A stretch of DNA of 64,000 nt from CAYQXJ01 sp964421565 (lineage in GTDB: Bacteria > Planctomycetota > Brocadiia > SM23-32). A program made the position numbers and the translations under genes. Position 1 is the first letter of the stretch; each line of letters opens with the position of its first letter. The notes below the pieces were generated by a model. The model searched no databases, was not told where the DNA came from, and saw only the letters and a list, made by a program, of their open reading frames with translations. The stretch lies in contig CAYQXJ010000004.1 in assembly GCA_964421565.1 (NCBI GenBank), positions 173,326 through 237,325 on the forward strand, read 5' to 3'. Of the stretch, positions 8,129 to 14,893 are shown piece after piece.

Positions 8129-9124
8129 TCAGAACGGTGACCAGGCCGTCAAGCCGGTTGAGAATGCCGGGTCGACGCCGTTCTCCACAACGAACAACAA
8201 GGAGACAAGCAGCACGATCAGCGCTATCAGCAGCGCCACCGCCGGGAACTTGCCCGTCTCTGCGGAAGCAACCGGAGCGCCGTACGGCACTTCGAACTCT
8301 TCACCGAATTCTACTTCCTCTTCGGCGCCGCCGAGCACTTCCTCGAGTTCGGTTGTCTCGTAGGTAGGTTCCTCGACCGTGGTAATGTCGGCGGTTATAT
8401 CGGCCGTCGCTTCTTCGCCCAGTTCCTCCGGCGCTTCGGCCCTCTCCTCCTCGGCGGCCTCAATGTCCATGATTTCACTGAGGAGTTCTTCCTCTGACAC
8501 TTCCTCAGCGCCTTCTTCCTCTTCGCCGAGAATGTCGGTCACCATCTCGTCTTCGTCGAAGCTGGGGGCGACCTCTTCCTCCTCTTCCTCGGGCATTTCC
8601 AGCTCAAACTCCTCGCCTTCCAGGGCCTCGGTGAAGTCGAAGAAGTCCTCCTCTTCCTCGGCCTGCTCCGCCTCGGCTTCGCCGACGGCTTCGAGCTCGA
8701 GCTCGGTCTCCAACCCACTTTCGCTGGGTCCGAGTTCTGCAGGTTCGGGTTCCTCGAGATCTACTTCCTCGGCGAGTTCTTCTTCCAGGATTTCGGTGTC
8801 CCGCTCCTGGGCGGGCTCGGCCCCTTCCAGGACCTCCGTCTCGCGCTCGGCAGCAGCCCCTTCAAGCACCTCGGTTTCCGGCTCGGCTCCGGCTTCGCGT
8901 TCGGGCAGCACGTCCGTGCCCGGCTCGGCCTCTTCGGTCACGAGGGTAGGTTCCTTCTCCAGCGATTCCTGCAGGTCCAGAACTTCGGCTCGGCGGAATT
9001 GAGTTTCGCCGGAAACCACGTGCTCCCGCAGCCGGCCCTCCCGGATCAGGCTGTTCAGCTGCCGGCGGTTGATCTGCAGCTCCTGCAACACCTGCTCGTA
9101 GCTCAGGAAGTCCTCGCTTGCCAT
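8129..9124 (-). CDS. HTH protein with long acidic linker and C-terminal membrane anchor
   Basis: A 331-residue protein in three parts. Residues of about 5-60 form an excisionase/MerR-like helix-turn-helix (FLSYEQVLQELQINRRQLNS, then LIREGRLREHVV and FRRAEVLDL). Residues of about 60-275 are dominated by Glu with repeated variants of ETEVLEGA, a low-complexity acidic linker. One hydrophobic helix follows (VALLIALIVLLVSLLFVV) with a short C-terminal tail, so the HTH would face the cytoplasm from the inner membrane. SD AGGAGAG precedes the ATG. It is in front of the OmpA lipoprotein gene and behind a good promoter. No precise family is recognised; DNA or protein binding by the HTH is inferred. 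Confidence 0.75.
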   Translation of the reverse strand: MASEDFLSYEQVLQELQINRRQLNSLIREGRLREHVVSGETQFRRAEVLDLQESLEKEPTLVTEEAEPGTDVLPEREAGAEPETEVLEGAAAERETEVLEGAEPAQERDTEILEEELAEEVDLEEPEPAELGPSESGLETELELEAVGEAEAEQAEEEEDFFDFTEALEGEEFELEMPEEEEEEVAPSFDEDEMVTDILGEEEEGAEEVSEEELLSEIMDIEAAEEERAEAPEELGEEATADITADITTVEEPTYETTELEEVLGGAEEEVEFGEEFEVPYGAPVASAETGKFPAVALLIALIVLLVSLLFVVENGVDPAFSTGLTAWSPF

Positions 9125-9193
9125 GCTTTCACTCTCCTACCCAGAAACTATCGGCGCGGGAACCGTTGCCTTCCCAACCATTGTCCACGACAT

Positions 9194-9221
9194 ATTATAC
9201 ACTTGCCCACGGACAATGCAA
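9194..9221 (-). promoter_or_regulatory. Promoter of the HTH/OmpA pair
   Basis: On the minus strand TTGCAT (9216-9221), a 16-base spacer and a perfect TATAAT (9194-9199). It lies in the gap after hisI and predicts a leader of about 60 bases before the ATG at 9124. Confidence 0.65.
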
Positions 9222-9236
9222 ACTCTGTCGACGGCC

Positions 9237-9617
9237 TCAGCCGTAGATATCTTCCGGATCGAACACGCGTTCGGCCCAGACTTCGAAACTTCCTCGTTCA
9301 TTATCGTAGCGCCTATAGTAGCAGGTGTTGTAGCCCGTGTGGCAACCCGCAACCTTCTGATCCACGATTAGCAGCAACGAGTTGCCTTCGCAGTCCACGC
9401 GCACCTCCAGCAGTCGTTGGGTGTGGCCGCTGGTTTGCCCCTTCTTCATCACCCGTCCGCGCGAACGTCGGAATACGTGCACATAACCTGTCTTCAGTGT
9501 CAAGCGCAGGGCTTCATGGTCGAGGTAACACAACGTGAGCACCTCGCCGCCCTCGTCCACGATCACGGCGGGCACCAACCCATTTTGAAATGTCAGCTCC
9601 TGCAACAGCGCCTCCAT
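9237..9617 (-). CDS. hisI: Phosphoribosyl-AMP cyclohydrolase
   Basis: HisI opens the purine ring of phosphoribosyl-AMP in the third step of histidine biosynthesis. The 126-residue length fits the monofunctional enzyme. Signatures are the substrate loop RRSRGRVMKKGQTSGHTQ, the acidic metal site VDCEGNSLLL, and the zinc cysteines in AGCHTGYNTCYYR. The ATG at 9617, after GAGGGAG, is preferred to an upstream in-frame ATG whose extension matches nothing in the family. The gene is isolated from other his genes and has its own promoter. Confidence 0.95.
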   Translation of the reverse strand: MEALLQELTFQNGLVPAVIVDEGGEVLTLCYLDHEALRLTLKTGYVHVFRRSRGRVMKKGQTSGHTQRLLEVRVDCEGNSLLLIVDQKVAGCHTGYNTCYYRRYDNERGSFEVWAERVFDPEDIYG

Positions 9618-9660
9618 CGGCTCGACTCCCTCTGCGCAGACACTCCCTGCTACGCCCGGT

Positions 9661-9689
9661 ATAGTAGAGTCAAGCAAGAGCCCTGTCAA
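9661..9689 (-). promoter_or_regulatory. Promoter of hisI
   Basis: On the minus strand a perfect TTGACA (9684-9689), a 17-base spacer and TACTAT (9661-9666). The predicted leader is about 35 bases. Confidence 0.7.
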
Positions 9690-9718
9690 AAGGACACCGC
9701 ACCGCTGCGGATGGACAC

Positions 9719-9748
9719 TTGCCAACCCGCGGCGCCTTCACCTATATT
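9719..9748 (+). promoter_or_regulatory. Possible promoter of the HNH gene and downstream operon
   Basis: TTGCCA (9719-9724), an 18-base spacer, TATATT (9743-9748). It faces the HNH gene that starts at 9811 and is divergent from the hisI promoter. Confidence 0.5.
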
Positions 9749-9810
9749 CCACATCTGTAGCTCTACAGCGATGTACGTGATGCAAGCAGCTCTGGCTCCC
9801 AGGTGGTGAT

Positions 9811-10437
9811 ATGTCGGCCACAGCCCTACAAGCCAGCGTGCTGGTGCTCAACCGGTCCTTCATGCCGGTAAACCTGGTCTCAGTCCAGCGGGCTTTCGGA
9901 ATGCTGTTTACGGACACAGCCGAGGCGGTCTGCATGCGCGATGGGCAGGTCGGTCTCTACGACTACGAGGGCTGGGTCCAAGCGAGCCGCAGGAACCGGG
10001 CTAACGGCGATCACGACCACTGCGAATGGATTCGCACGGTGAGTCTTCAGCTCGAGGTGCCGCGGATTATCCGACTGAACGGTTACGATCGCTACCCCGA
10101 GAGCCGGGTGAGCCTGACCAGGCGCAACGTGCTGGCCCGCGACGAGCACCGCTGCCAGTACTGCGGGCGGGAGTTCCCGTCCACCCAACTCAGCGTCGAC
10201 CACGTGTTGCCCGTCAGCCGAGGCGGCGGTAACTCATGGAGCAACGTGGTCTGCGCCTGCCGTCGATGCAACCGCACCAAGGGCCGTCGCACGCCCCAGG
10301 AGGCCAATATGGCCCTGCTTCAGCCGCCCCGTGAGCCGCGTTTCGACCCGTTGATCCGACTTAAGCTGCGCCAAGAGAGATACCAGTCCTGGCGCATGTT
10401 CTTCCGCCACGTCAGGCAACCTGCAAACGTTGAGTGA
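9811..10437 (+). CDS. HNH endonuclease family protein
   Basis: A 208-residue HNH-domain protein of the type found singly in many genomes. The N-terminal half (VLVLNRSFMPVNLVSVQRAF, then a segment of mixed strands) is conserved in this family. The C-terminal half is the HNH fold: RDEHRCQYCGREF, with the first zinc Cys pair, LSVDHVLPVSRGGGNSWSNVV containing the Asp-His and Asn of the catalytic motif (quoted in part), and CRRCNRTKGRRTP with the second Cys pair. The ATG follows AGGTGGTG. The Mla-linked lipoprotein gene begins 48 bases later on the same strand. The substrate is unknown; a DNA repair or processing role is inferred. Confidence 0.88.
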   Translation: MSATALQASVLVLNRSFMPVNLVSVQRAFGMLFTDTAEAVCMRDGQVGLYDYEGWVQASRRNRANGDHDHCEWIRTVSLQLEVPRIIRLNGYDRYPESRVSLTRRNVLARDEHRCQYCGREFPSTQLSVDHVLPVSRGGGNSWSNVVCACRRCNRTKGRRTPQEANMALLQPPREPRFDPLIRLKLRQERYQSWRMFFRHVRQPANVE

Positions 10438-10485
10438 CGCTGGCATGATCGCCACCCGGAGCCACCCAACCGCAGGGAGACAGGC

Positions 10486-12024
10486 ATGCTGAGCAACATA
10501 TGGCGCATGGCGGCCTGCTGCCTGTTGCTGGTATGGAGCTTCTGCAGCGTCGGTTGTGCGACAGGGCGATTGAACCTGTGGCCTGTCTACTTCCACGAAG
10601 TCCGCGAGGTGGCTGGCCCCCGCGGGCGCGAACACATCACTGAGACGGAGGTGCTCTACCCCATCTTTCACCGTGAAAGCCGCCCGGGCGAGACATGGCA
10701 CGCCGTGCGACCGCTCTACAACTACGAGCAAGACACTGAGCAGGAAACCCGACAATTGCAGTACCTCTGGCCTCTCGGTTTGCACTTCACGGACGGCCGG
10801 CAACTCGTGCGCCACCGCCTCTTCCCTCTGTTCGGGTTCGTGAAGTCCTGGGCCGATTCGCATCGCAAATGGGTCACGCACGCCCACCTGCTGCAGATAC
10901 TGCGCTGGGGTAACGACGACGAGTTCGGCCCGTACTTCGCCTTATTCCCGTTGGCGGGCGTGACCCACGGAGTGATCGCCGACACGTGGAGCTTCATCCT
11001 GTTCCCGCTCTATTCCCACTACCAACAGGGCGACTACGTGCGCGATGACTTCCCCTGGCCGGTGCTCGGTTGGGGCCGCACGCCCGACCGCCGCAAGGCC
11101 CAGTACCGCTTCTGGCCGTTCTACGTGCATCTGCGCAACCACGCGCCCCTGGGGACGTACGTCCGCAATGACCTGCTGTGGCCCTTCGTGCGCTGGGGGC
11201 GGCTGGACATGGGGGGCCGCTACTACAGCACTTACTTCGGCGCCGTCCCTTTCGTCTCACTCCTGCGCACCTGGACGCGCGATGAGAAGCTGGTTGCTTA
11301 CAAGGCGTCAGTCCTCGGCTTCATCTTCGGGGAGGATAGGCGAGATGAGAAACGGCACCAGGACGAAGCGGGCTGGGGCGCGCTCTGGTGGTTGATCCGG
11401 TCCAAGCAGGGCCCCCGCCGCGATGAGCTGCGCGTCTTCCCGCTGTACTGGCGCACAACGCATTACACAAGCACAGAGAAGGACCCCGCAACAGCCTGGG
11501 TCCGGCGGCGTATGCCCTGGCCTATCATCTGGCAGGATAGAGATCGGCGGGAGCCGGATGTCGACCGGTGGTCGCTCGTCCTCGCCCCCTTCTACTGGCA
11601 CCACGCCGAATCGGAGCAGGTCGAGGAGGGAGGGGGCGACCGCACCGGACGCACGGTTACTCTGTGGCCGCTGGCCACCTGGCGCACCACGCGCGACGGC
11701 GGCCGGGATTTCTGGATTCTGAGCCACGGTTGGAAGGACGAAACAAAGGGCTTTAAGCGCAACTACCGTGCATTCCTGGACTTTTTCCAGTATCATCGCA
11801 CCCCCGAGGGTCTGGCGGAGACGCGTGTCCTATCGCGGCTCTACCACCACCGCCGGGGCCCCTGCGGCCGATATCTCAGCTTGGCCGGGCTTTTCACTTA
11901 CGACAACACTGCTGAGGTGGTCGGCGAAGAGGGCCCATACTGGGAAGTGCTTTTCGGGCTCATCAAGCGCTCCCCCGCCAGCGAAGGACCTCGCTGGCGG
12001 CTGCTGTTCATCCCGTTTGGCTGA
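10486..12024 (+). CDS. WPLY-repeat lipoprotein linked to Mla operon
   Basis: A 512-residue predicted lipoprotein of unknown function. The signal peptide ends in a lipobox, FCSVGC, with Cys24 as the acylated residue. The mature part is built from about a dozen short repeats of the shape (L/F)(W/F)P(L/F)(Y/F), for example LWPVYF, LYPIFH, LWPLGL, LFPLFG, LFPLYS, FWPFYV, LWPFVR, VFPLYW, LWPLAT. The spacing and the alternation of aromatic and charged residues suggest a beta-rich repeat structure. SD AGGGAGA precedes the ATG. The stop is 25 bases before mlaE, so it is probably the first gene of a lipid-transport operon and could be its outer-membrane component. Confidence 0.8.
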   Translation: MLSNIWRMAACCLLLVWSFCSVGCATGRLNLWPVYFHEVREVAGPRGREHITETEVLYPIFHRESRPGETWHAVRPLYNYEQDTEQETRQLQYLWPLGLHFTDGRQLVRHRLFPLFGFVKSWADSHRKWVTHAHLLQILRWGNDDEFGPYFALFPLAGVTHGVIADTWSFILFPLYSHYQQGDYVRDDFPWPVLGWGRTPDRRKAQYRFWPFYVHLRNHAPLGTYVRNDLLWPFVRWGRLDMGGRYYSTYFGAVPFVSLLRTWTRDEKLVAYKASVLGFIFGEDRRDEKRHQDEAGWGALWWLIRSKQGPRRDELRVFPLYWRTTHYTSTEKDPATAWVRRRMPWPIIWQDRDRREPDVDRWSLVLAPFYWHHAESEQVEEGGGDRTGRTVTLWPLATWRTTRDGGRDFWILSHGWKDETKGFKRNYRAFLDFFQYHRTPEGLAETRVLSRLYHHRRGPCGRYLSLAGLFTYDNTAEVVGEEGPYWEVLFGLIKRSPASEGPRWRLLFIPFG

Positions 12025-12048
12025 TGTCTGGTGGCACGGAGACCAAGG

Positions 12049-12810
12049 ATGGCCGGCGTAGCGGACGAGCTAAGGCATATCTGCGAGACCACCTACGATG
12101 TGGCCGCGCTGCTGTTGGACAGCTTGCGCCACACCTTTGAGTCATTCCGGCGCCATAAGTTGCTGTTCAAACAGTTCTACGAGGTGGGCAACCGCAGCCT
12201 GGTGATTGTCAGCGTCTTCGGCCTGTTTGTGGGGCTGATTCTGGTCCTCTACGCCGGCGACCAGCTCGCGCGCTTCAGCCAGGAGAAGTATGTCGGCCTG
12301 ACGGGGCTCGCCATCATCTGGGAGTTCGGCCCCGTGTTCACGGCCTTCATACTGGCCGGCCGCATCGGCAGCGCCTACGCCGCCGAAATCGGCACGATGA
12401 AGGTCTACGAGGAGATAGACGCTCTGCACGCCATGGGCATCAACCCCACGGCTTACCTGGCCACGCCCCGCCTGCTTGCCTGTGCGCTGATGATGCCGGC
12501 GTTGGTCTGCTTTGCCGACTTCTGGGCCCTGATCGGCGGCGCGGGCATGGCATGGTTCTACGTTCGGGTGGCACCTTCGCAGTTCTTCCACCTGTTCTTT
12601 CAAAACCTGGCGTTCGAGGAGATGACACGCTCGCTGATCAAGTCCGTCGTCTTCGGCGTCATTATCGCGATCACGGGCTGTTACCACGGTCTCAAAACGA
12701 GCGGCGGCGCAGAGGGCGTTGGCCGTCGCACAACGATGAGCGTGGTACATAGCCTTTTGGCGATCATCGTGGCCGACTACTTCATCAGCAAGATACTGCT
12801 CGCCCTGTAG
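12049..12810 (+). CDS. mlaE: Mla/MCE lipid-transport permease MlaE
   Basis: The membrane permease of the MCE ABC system that moves phospholipids between the membranes. The 253-residue protein starts with an amphipathic stretch and shows the family core: LVIVSVFGLFVGLILVL, EFGPVFTAFILAGRIGSAYAAEIGTMKVYEEIDALHAMGI (quoted in pieces; the Glu/Gly-rich EIGTM motif is diagnostic), then NPTAYLATPRLLAC and a C-terminal GRRTTMSVVHSLLAIIVADY. An in-frame GTG lies at 12031, but the ATG at 12049 has CGGAG 8 bases upstream. It is followed by mlaD after 34 bases. Confidence 0.93.
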   Translation: MAGVADELRHICETTYDVAALLLDSLRHTFESFRRHKLLFKQFYEVGNRSLVIVSVFGLFVGLILVLYAGDQLARFSQEKYVGLTGLAIIWEFGPVFTAFILAGRIGSAYAAEIGTMKVYEEIDALHAMGINPTAYLATPRLLACALMMPALVCFADFWALIGGAGMAWFYVRVAPSQFFHLFFQNLAFEEMTRSLIKSVVFGVIIAITGCYHGLKTSGGAEGVGRRTTMSVVHSLLAIIVADYFISKILLAL

Positions 12811-12844
12811 GCGCCACGCGGCGCCATGCGGGAGGAGGCGAACC

Positions 12845-14062
12845 ATGGGACGCAAAGTGCTGGTCGGGTTCCTGCTGCTCGGGGCTCTGTTTATCTTCGG
12901 TCTGGCCACCTTCTACCAGCAGAACTGGCAGTTCGCGCTGGGGCGCGGCTACCGCCTGCTGGCCAGCTTCCCCATGGCCCAGACTCTGGACGAAGGGGAC
13001 GTCGTGCGCCTGGCAGGCGTGCCGGTTGGCGTGGTGGACGAGCTGACCGTCCGCACGGATCTCGGCGACAGGGATCCCGTCGAGGCCGTGCTATGGATAC
13101 GGGCGGGGGTGACGGTGCGCGCCAACGATCGAGCCGTGATCCGCGTCTCCAGCCTGTTCGGAGGCAACTTCGTCGCCATTGAGCGGGGCGCTCCCGAGGC
13201 GGCAGCCCTGGAAGACGGAGACCGCATTGCCCACACCAGGGTTGCGCCGAGCATAACGGAAGTCATCGAGAACTCCACCGAGACACTCGCCAACGTCAAC
13301 GAAGGCTTTCAGCAGATCAACAAGCTCATCGAGGACGTTGTCGAAGGCGAGGGCACCCTGGGCCGTCTGATCAGCGACGAAGAGCTGTTCAAGAAACTCG
13401 ACGGCATCGCCACCAATGCCGGGGAGGCCGTCGAGGGTCTGAAGGTGGCCGCCGACAGGATAAGGAGCGGCGAGGGGGCGCTGGGGAAACTGATCATGGA
13501 CGATGAGTTTGCCTCCGACCTGGAGCGTCTGGCTGCTGACGCGGGCGAGACAGCCGATAACCTGAAGACGGTCTCCGCCGATCTGCGCGAAGGCAAAGGC
13601 AGCCTGGGCAGGCTGCTGGCCGATGACGAACTCTACGTTCAGGCGAAGAACGCCTTCGAGGGCATTGGCGATCTCACGACACGCTTCTCGGAGGGCGAGG
13701 GGCTGCTGGCGAGATTGGTGGACGACACGCAGTTGGCGGACGACGTGACAGAGACGGCGTCTAACCTGCGCGAGCTGAGCGCCAAGATGCGCGACGCCGA
13801 GGGAAGCCTCGGCAAGCTGGTCANNNNNNNNNNNNNNNNNNNNNNNNNNNNNNNNNNNNNNNNNNNNNNNNNNNNNNNNNNNNNNNNNNNNNNNNNNNNN
13901 NNNNNNNNNNNNNNNNNNNNNNNCCTCGGCAAGCTGGTCACGGACGACCGGGCCTATGCCCAGATCACGCAGATACTCGATGACATACAAGGCATACTGC
14001 AGACCTACCGCGAGCAGTCGCCTGTCATCAGCTTCGCCGGCGCCGTGTTTGGCGCGTTCTGA
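12845..14062 (+). CDS. mlaD: MlaD-like MCE-domain protein with C-terminal repeats (contains assembly gap)
   Basis: The substrate-binding MCE protein of the transporter: one N-terminal membrane helix (VLVGFLLLGALFIFGLA), then the MCE domain (about 36-130) with GDVVRLAGVPVGVVDEL and DRAVIRVSSLFGGNFVAIERG quoted in part. Beyond it a long helical region carries a repeat, EGxLGxLhxDDEL, at about residues 168, 209, 250, 284 and 318 (period 41 then 34). Such tails form the periplasmic tube in elongated MCE proteins. The fifth repeat is cut by 100 N. The frame after the gap (LGKLVTDDRAY) agrees with the repeat, but the true length is unknown. Confidence 0.85.
   Translation: MGRKVLVGFLLLGALFIFGLATFYQQNWQFALGRGYRLLASFPMAQTLDEGDVVRLAGVPVGVVDELTVRTDLGDRDPVEAVLWIRAGVTVRANDRAVIRVSSLFGGNFVAIERGAPEAAALEDGDRIAHTRVAPSITEVIENSTETLANVNEGFQQINKLIEDVVEGEGTLGRLISDEELFKKLDGIATNAGEAVEGLKVAADRIRSGEGALGKLIMDDEFASDLERLAADAGETADNLKTVSADLREGKGSLGRLLADDELYVQAKNAFEGIGDLTTRFSEGEGLLARLVDDTQLADDVTETASNLRELSAKMRDAEGSLGKLVXXXXXXXXXXXXXXXXXXXXXXXXXXXXXXXXXXLGKLVTDDRAYAQITQILDDIQGILQTYREQSPVISFAGAVFGAF
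13824..13923. other. 100-N scaffold gap inside mlaD
   Basis: Exactly 100 N, the usual placeholder for a gap of unknown size. The 17 bases CCTCGGCAAGCTGGTCA stand immediately before and immediately after it, so the contig ends may overlap or be adjacent repeat units. Confidence 0.98.
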
Positions 14063-14079
14063 CTACTGCGGGGATTCGC

Positions 14080-14883
14080 ATGAGTGAGACGGCTGACCGG
14101 CCGCAGAATGAAACCATGATCCGCGTGCGGGACTTGAGCGCTGCGTACGGGGAAAACGTCGTGCTGAAGGACGTATCCCTGGATATCAAGCCTCAGGAGA
14201 TCATGGTCATCATGGGGCAGAGTGGATGCGGCAAGACAACCTTCCTGCGCCATCTGATCGGCCTGCAACGGCCGGACTCCGGCACCATAGAGATCAAGGG
14301 GCGCAATATCACCACACTGGATGAGCTGGACTACCGCTCGTTCTGTCGCTCGGTGGGCGTACTGTTCCAGAGCGGTGGGCTCTTCAACAGCATGACGGTG
14401 GGCGATAACATCGCCTTCCCCCTGCGCGAGCACACTCAGCTCGCTGAGCCGGTCATCGACACCGTTGTCGACCTCAAGCTGCACCAGGTCGATCTCATCG
14501 GTGTAGATGAACTGATGCCCTCAGAGTTGAGCGGTGGCATGAGGAAACGCGCTGGACTCGCCCGGGCCCTCGCTCTCGACCCTGCCATCCTGTTCCTGGA
14601 CGAGCCGACCACCGGGCTGGATCCCATCATATCGGCCGGCATAGACGAGTTGATCGCCGAGCTTCACGAGCTCTACAAGGCAACGATGGTCGTCGTGGCG
14701 CATGACATCGCCAGTAGCATGCGCATTGCCGACCGGATCGCGATCTTTCGGGAGGCGAGGATCGTCGAGGTCGGCACTCCGGACGAGATACAGAACAGCG
14801 AGGATTCCTACGTACAACGGTTCATCAACCGGGAAGCCGAGGAACACGAGCACGAAGCATCCATACTCGAGGGGCGAACTTGA
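14080..14883 (+). CDS. mlaF: Mla/MCE lipid-transport ATPase MlaF
   Basis: The ABC ATPase that drives the MlaE-MlaD transporter. Of 267 residues, the Walker A motif is MGQSGCGKTTF, the Q-loop is GVLFQSGGLFNSMTV (the 'QSGGLF' form is typical of MlaF), the signature is LSGGMRKRAGLARALAL, Walker B is ILFLDEPTTGLDP, and the H-loop is VVVAHDI. The tail after the ATPase core is rich in Glu and His (REAEEHEHEA). It starts 17 bases after mlaD. The gene order lipoprotein-E-D-F differs from the proteobacterial F-E-D-C-B order. It ends 10 bases from the convergent YihY gene. Confidence 0.95.
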   Translation: MSETADRPQNETMIRVRDLSAAYGENVVLKDVSLDIKPQEIMVIMGQSGCGKTTFLRHLIGLQRPDSGTIEIKGRNITTLDELDYRSFCRSVGVLFQSGGLFNSMTVGDNIAFPLREHTQLAEPVIDTVVDLKLHQVDLIGVDELMPSELSGGMRKRAGLARALALDPAILFLDEPTTGLDPIISAGIDELIAELHELYKATMVVVAHDIASSMRIADRIAIFREARIVEVGTPDEIQNSEDSYVQRFINREAEEHEHEASILEGRT

Positions 14884-14893
14884 GCGCGGCCTG

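Noticed and set aside
8379..9002. Ser-rich plus-strand protein
   Set aside because: Complement of the Glu codons (GAG/GAA) of the acidic linker; Ser-rich shadows of Glu-rich genes are expected.
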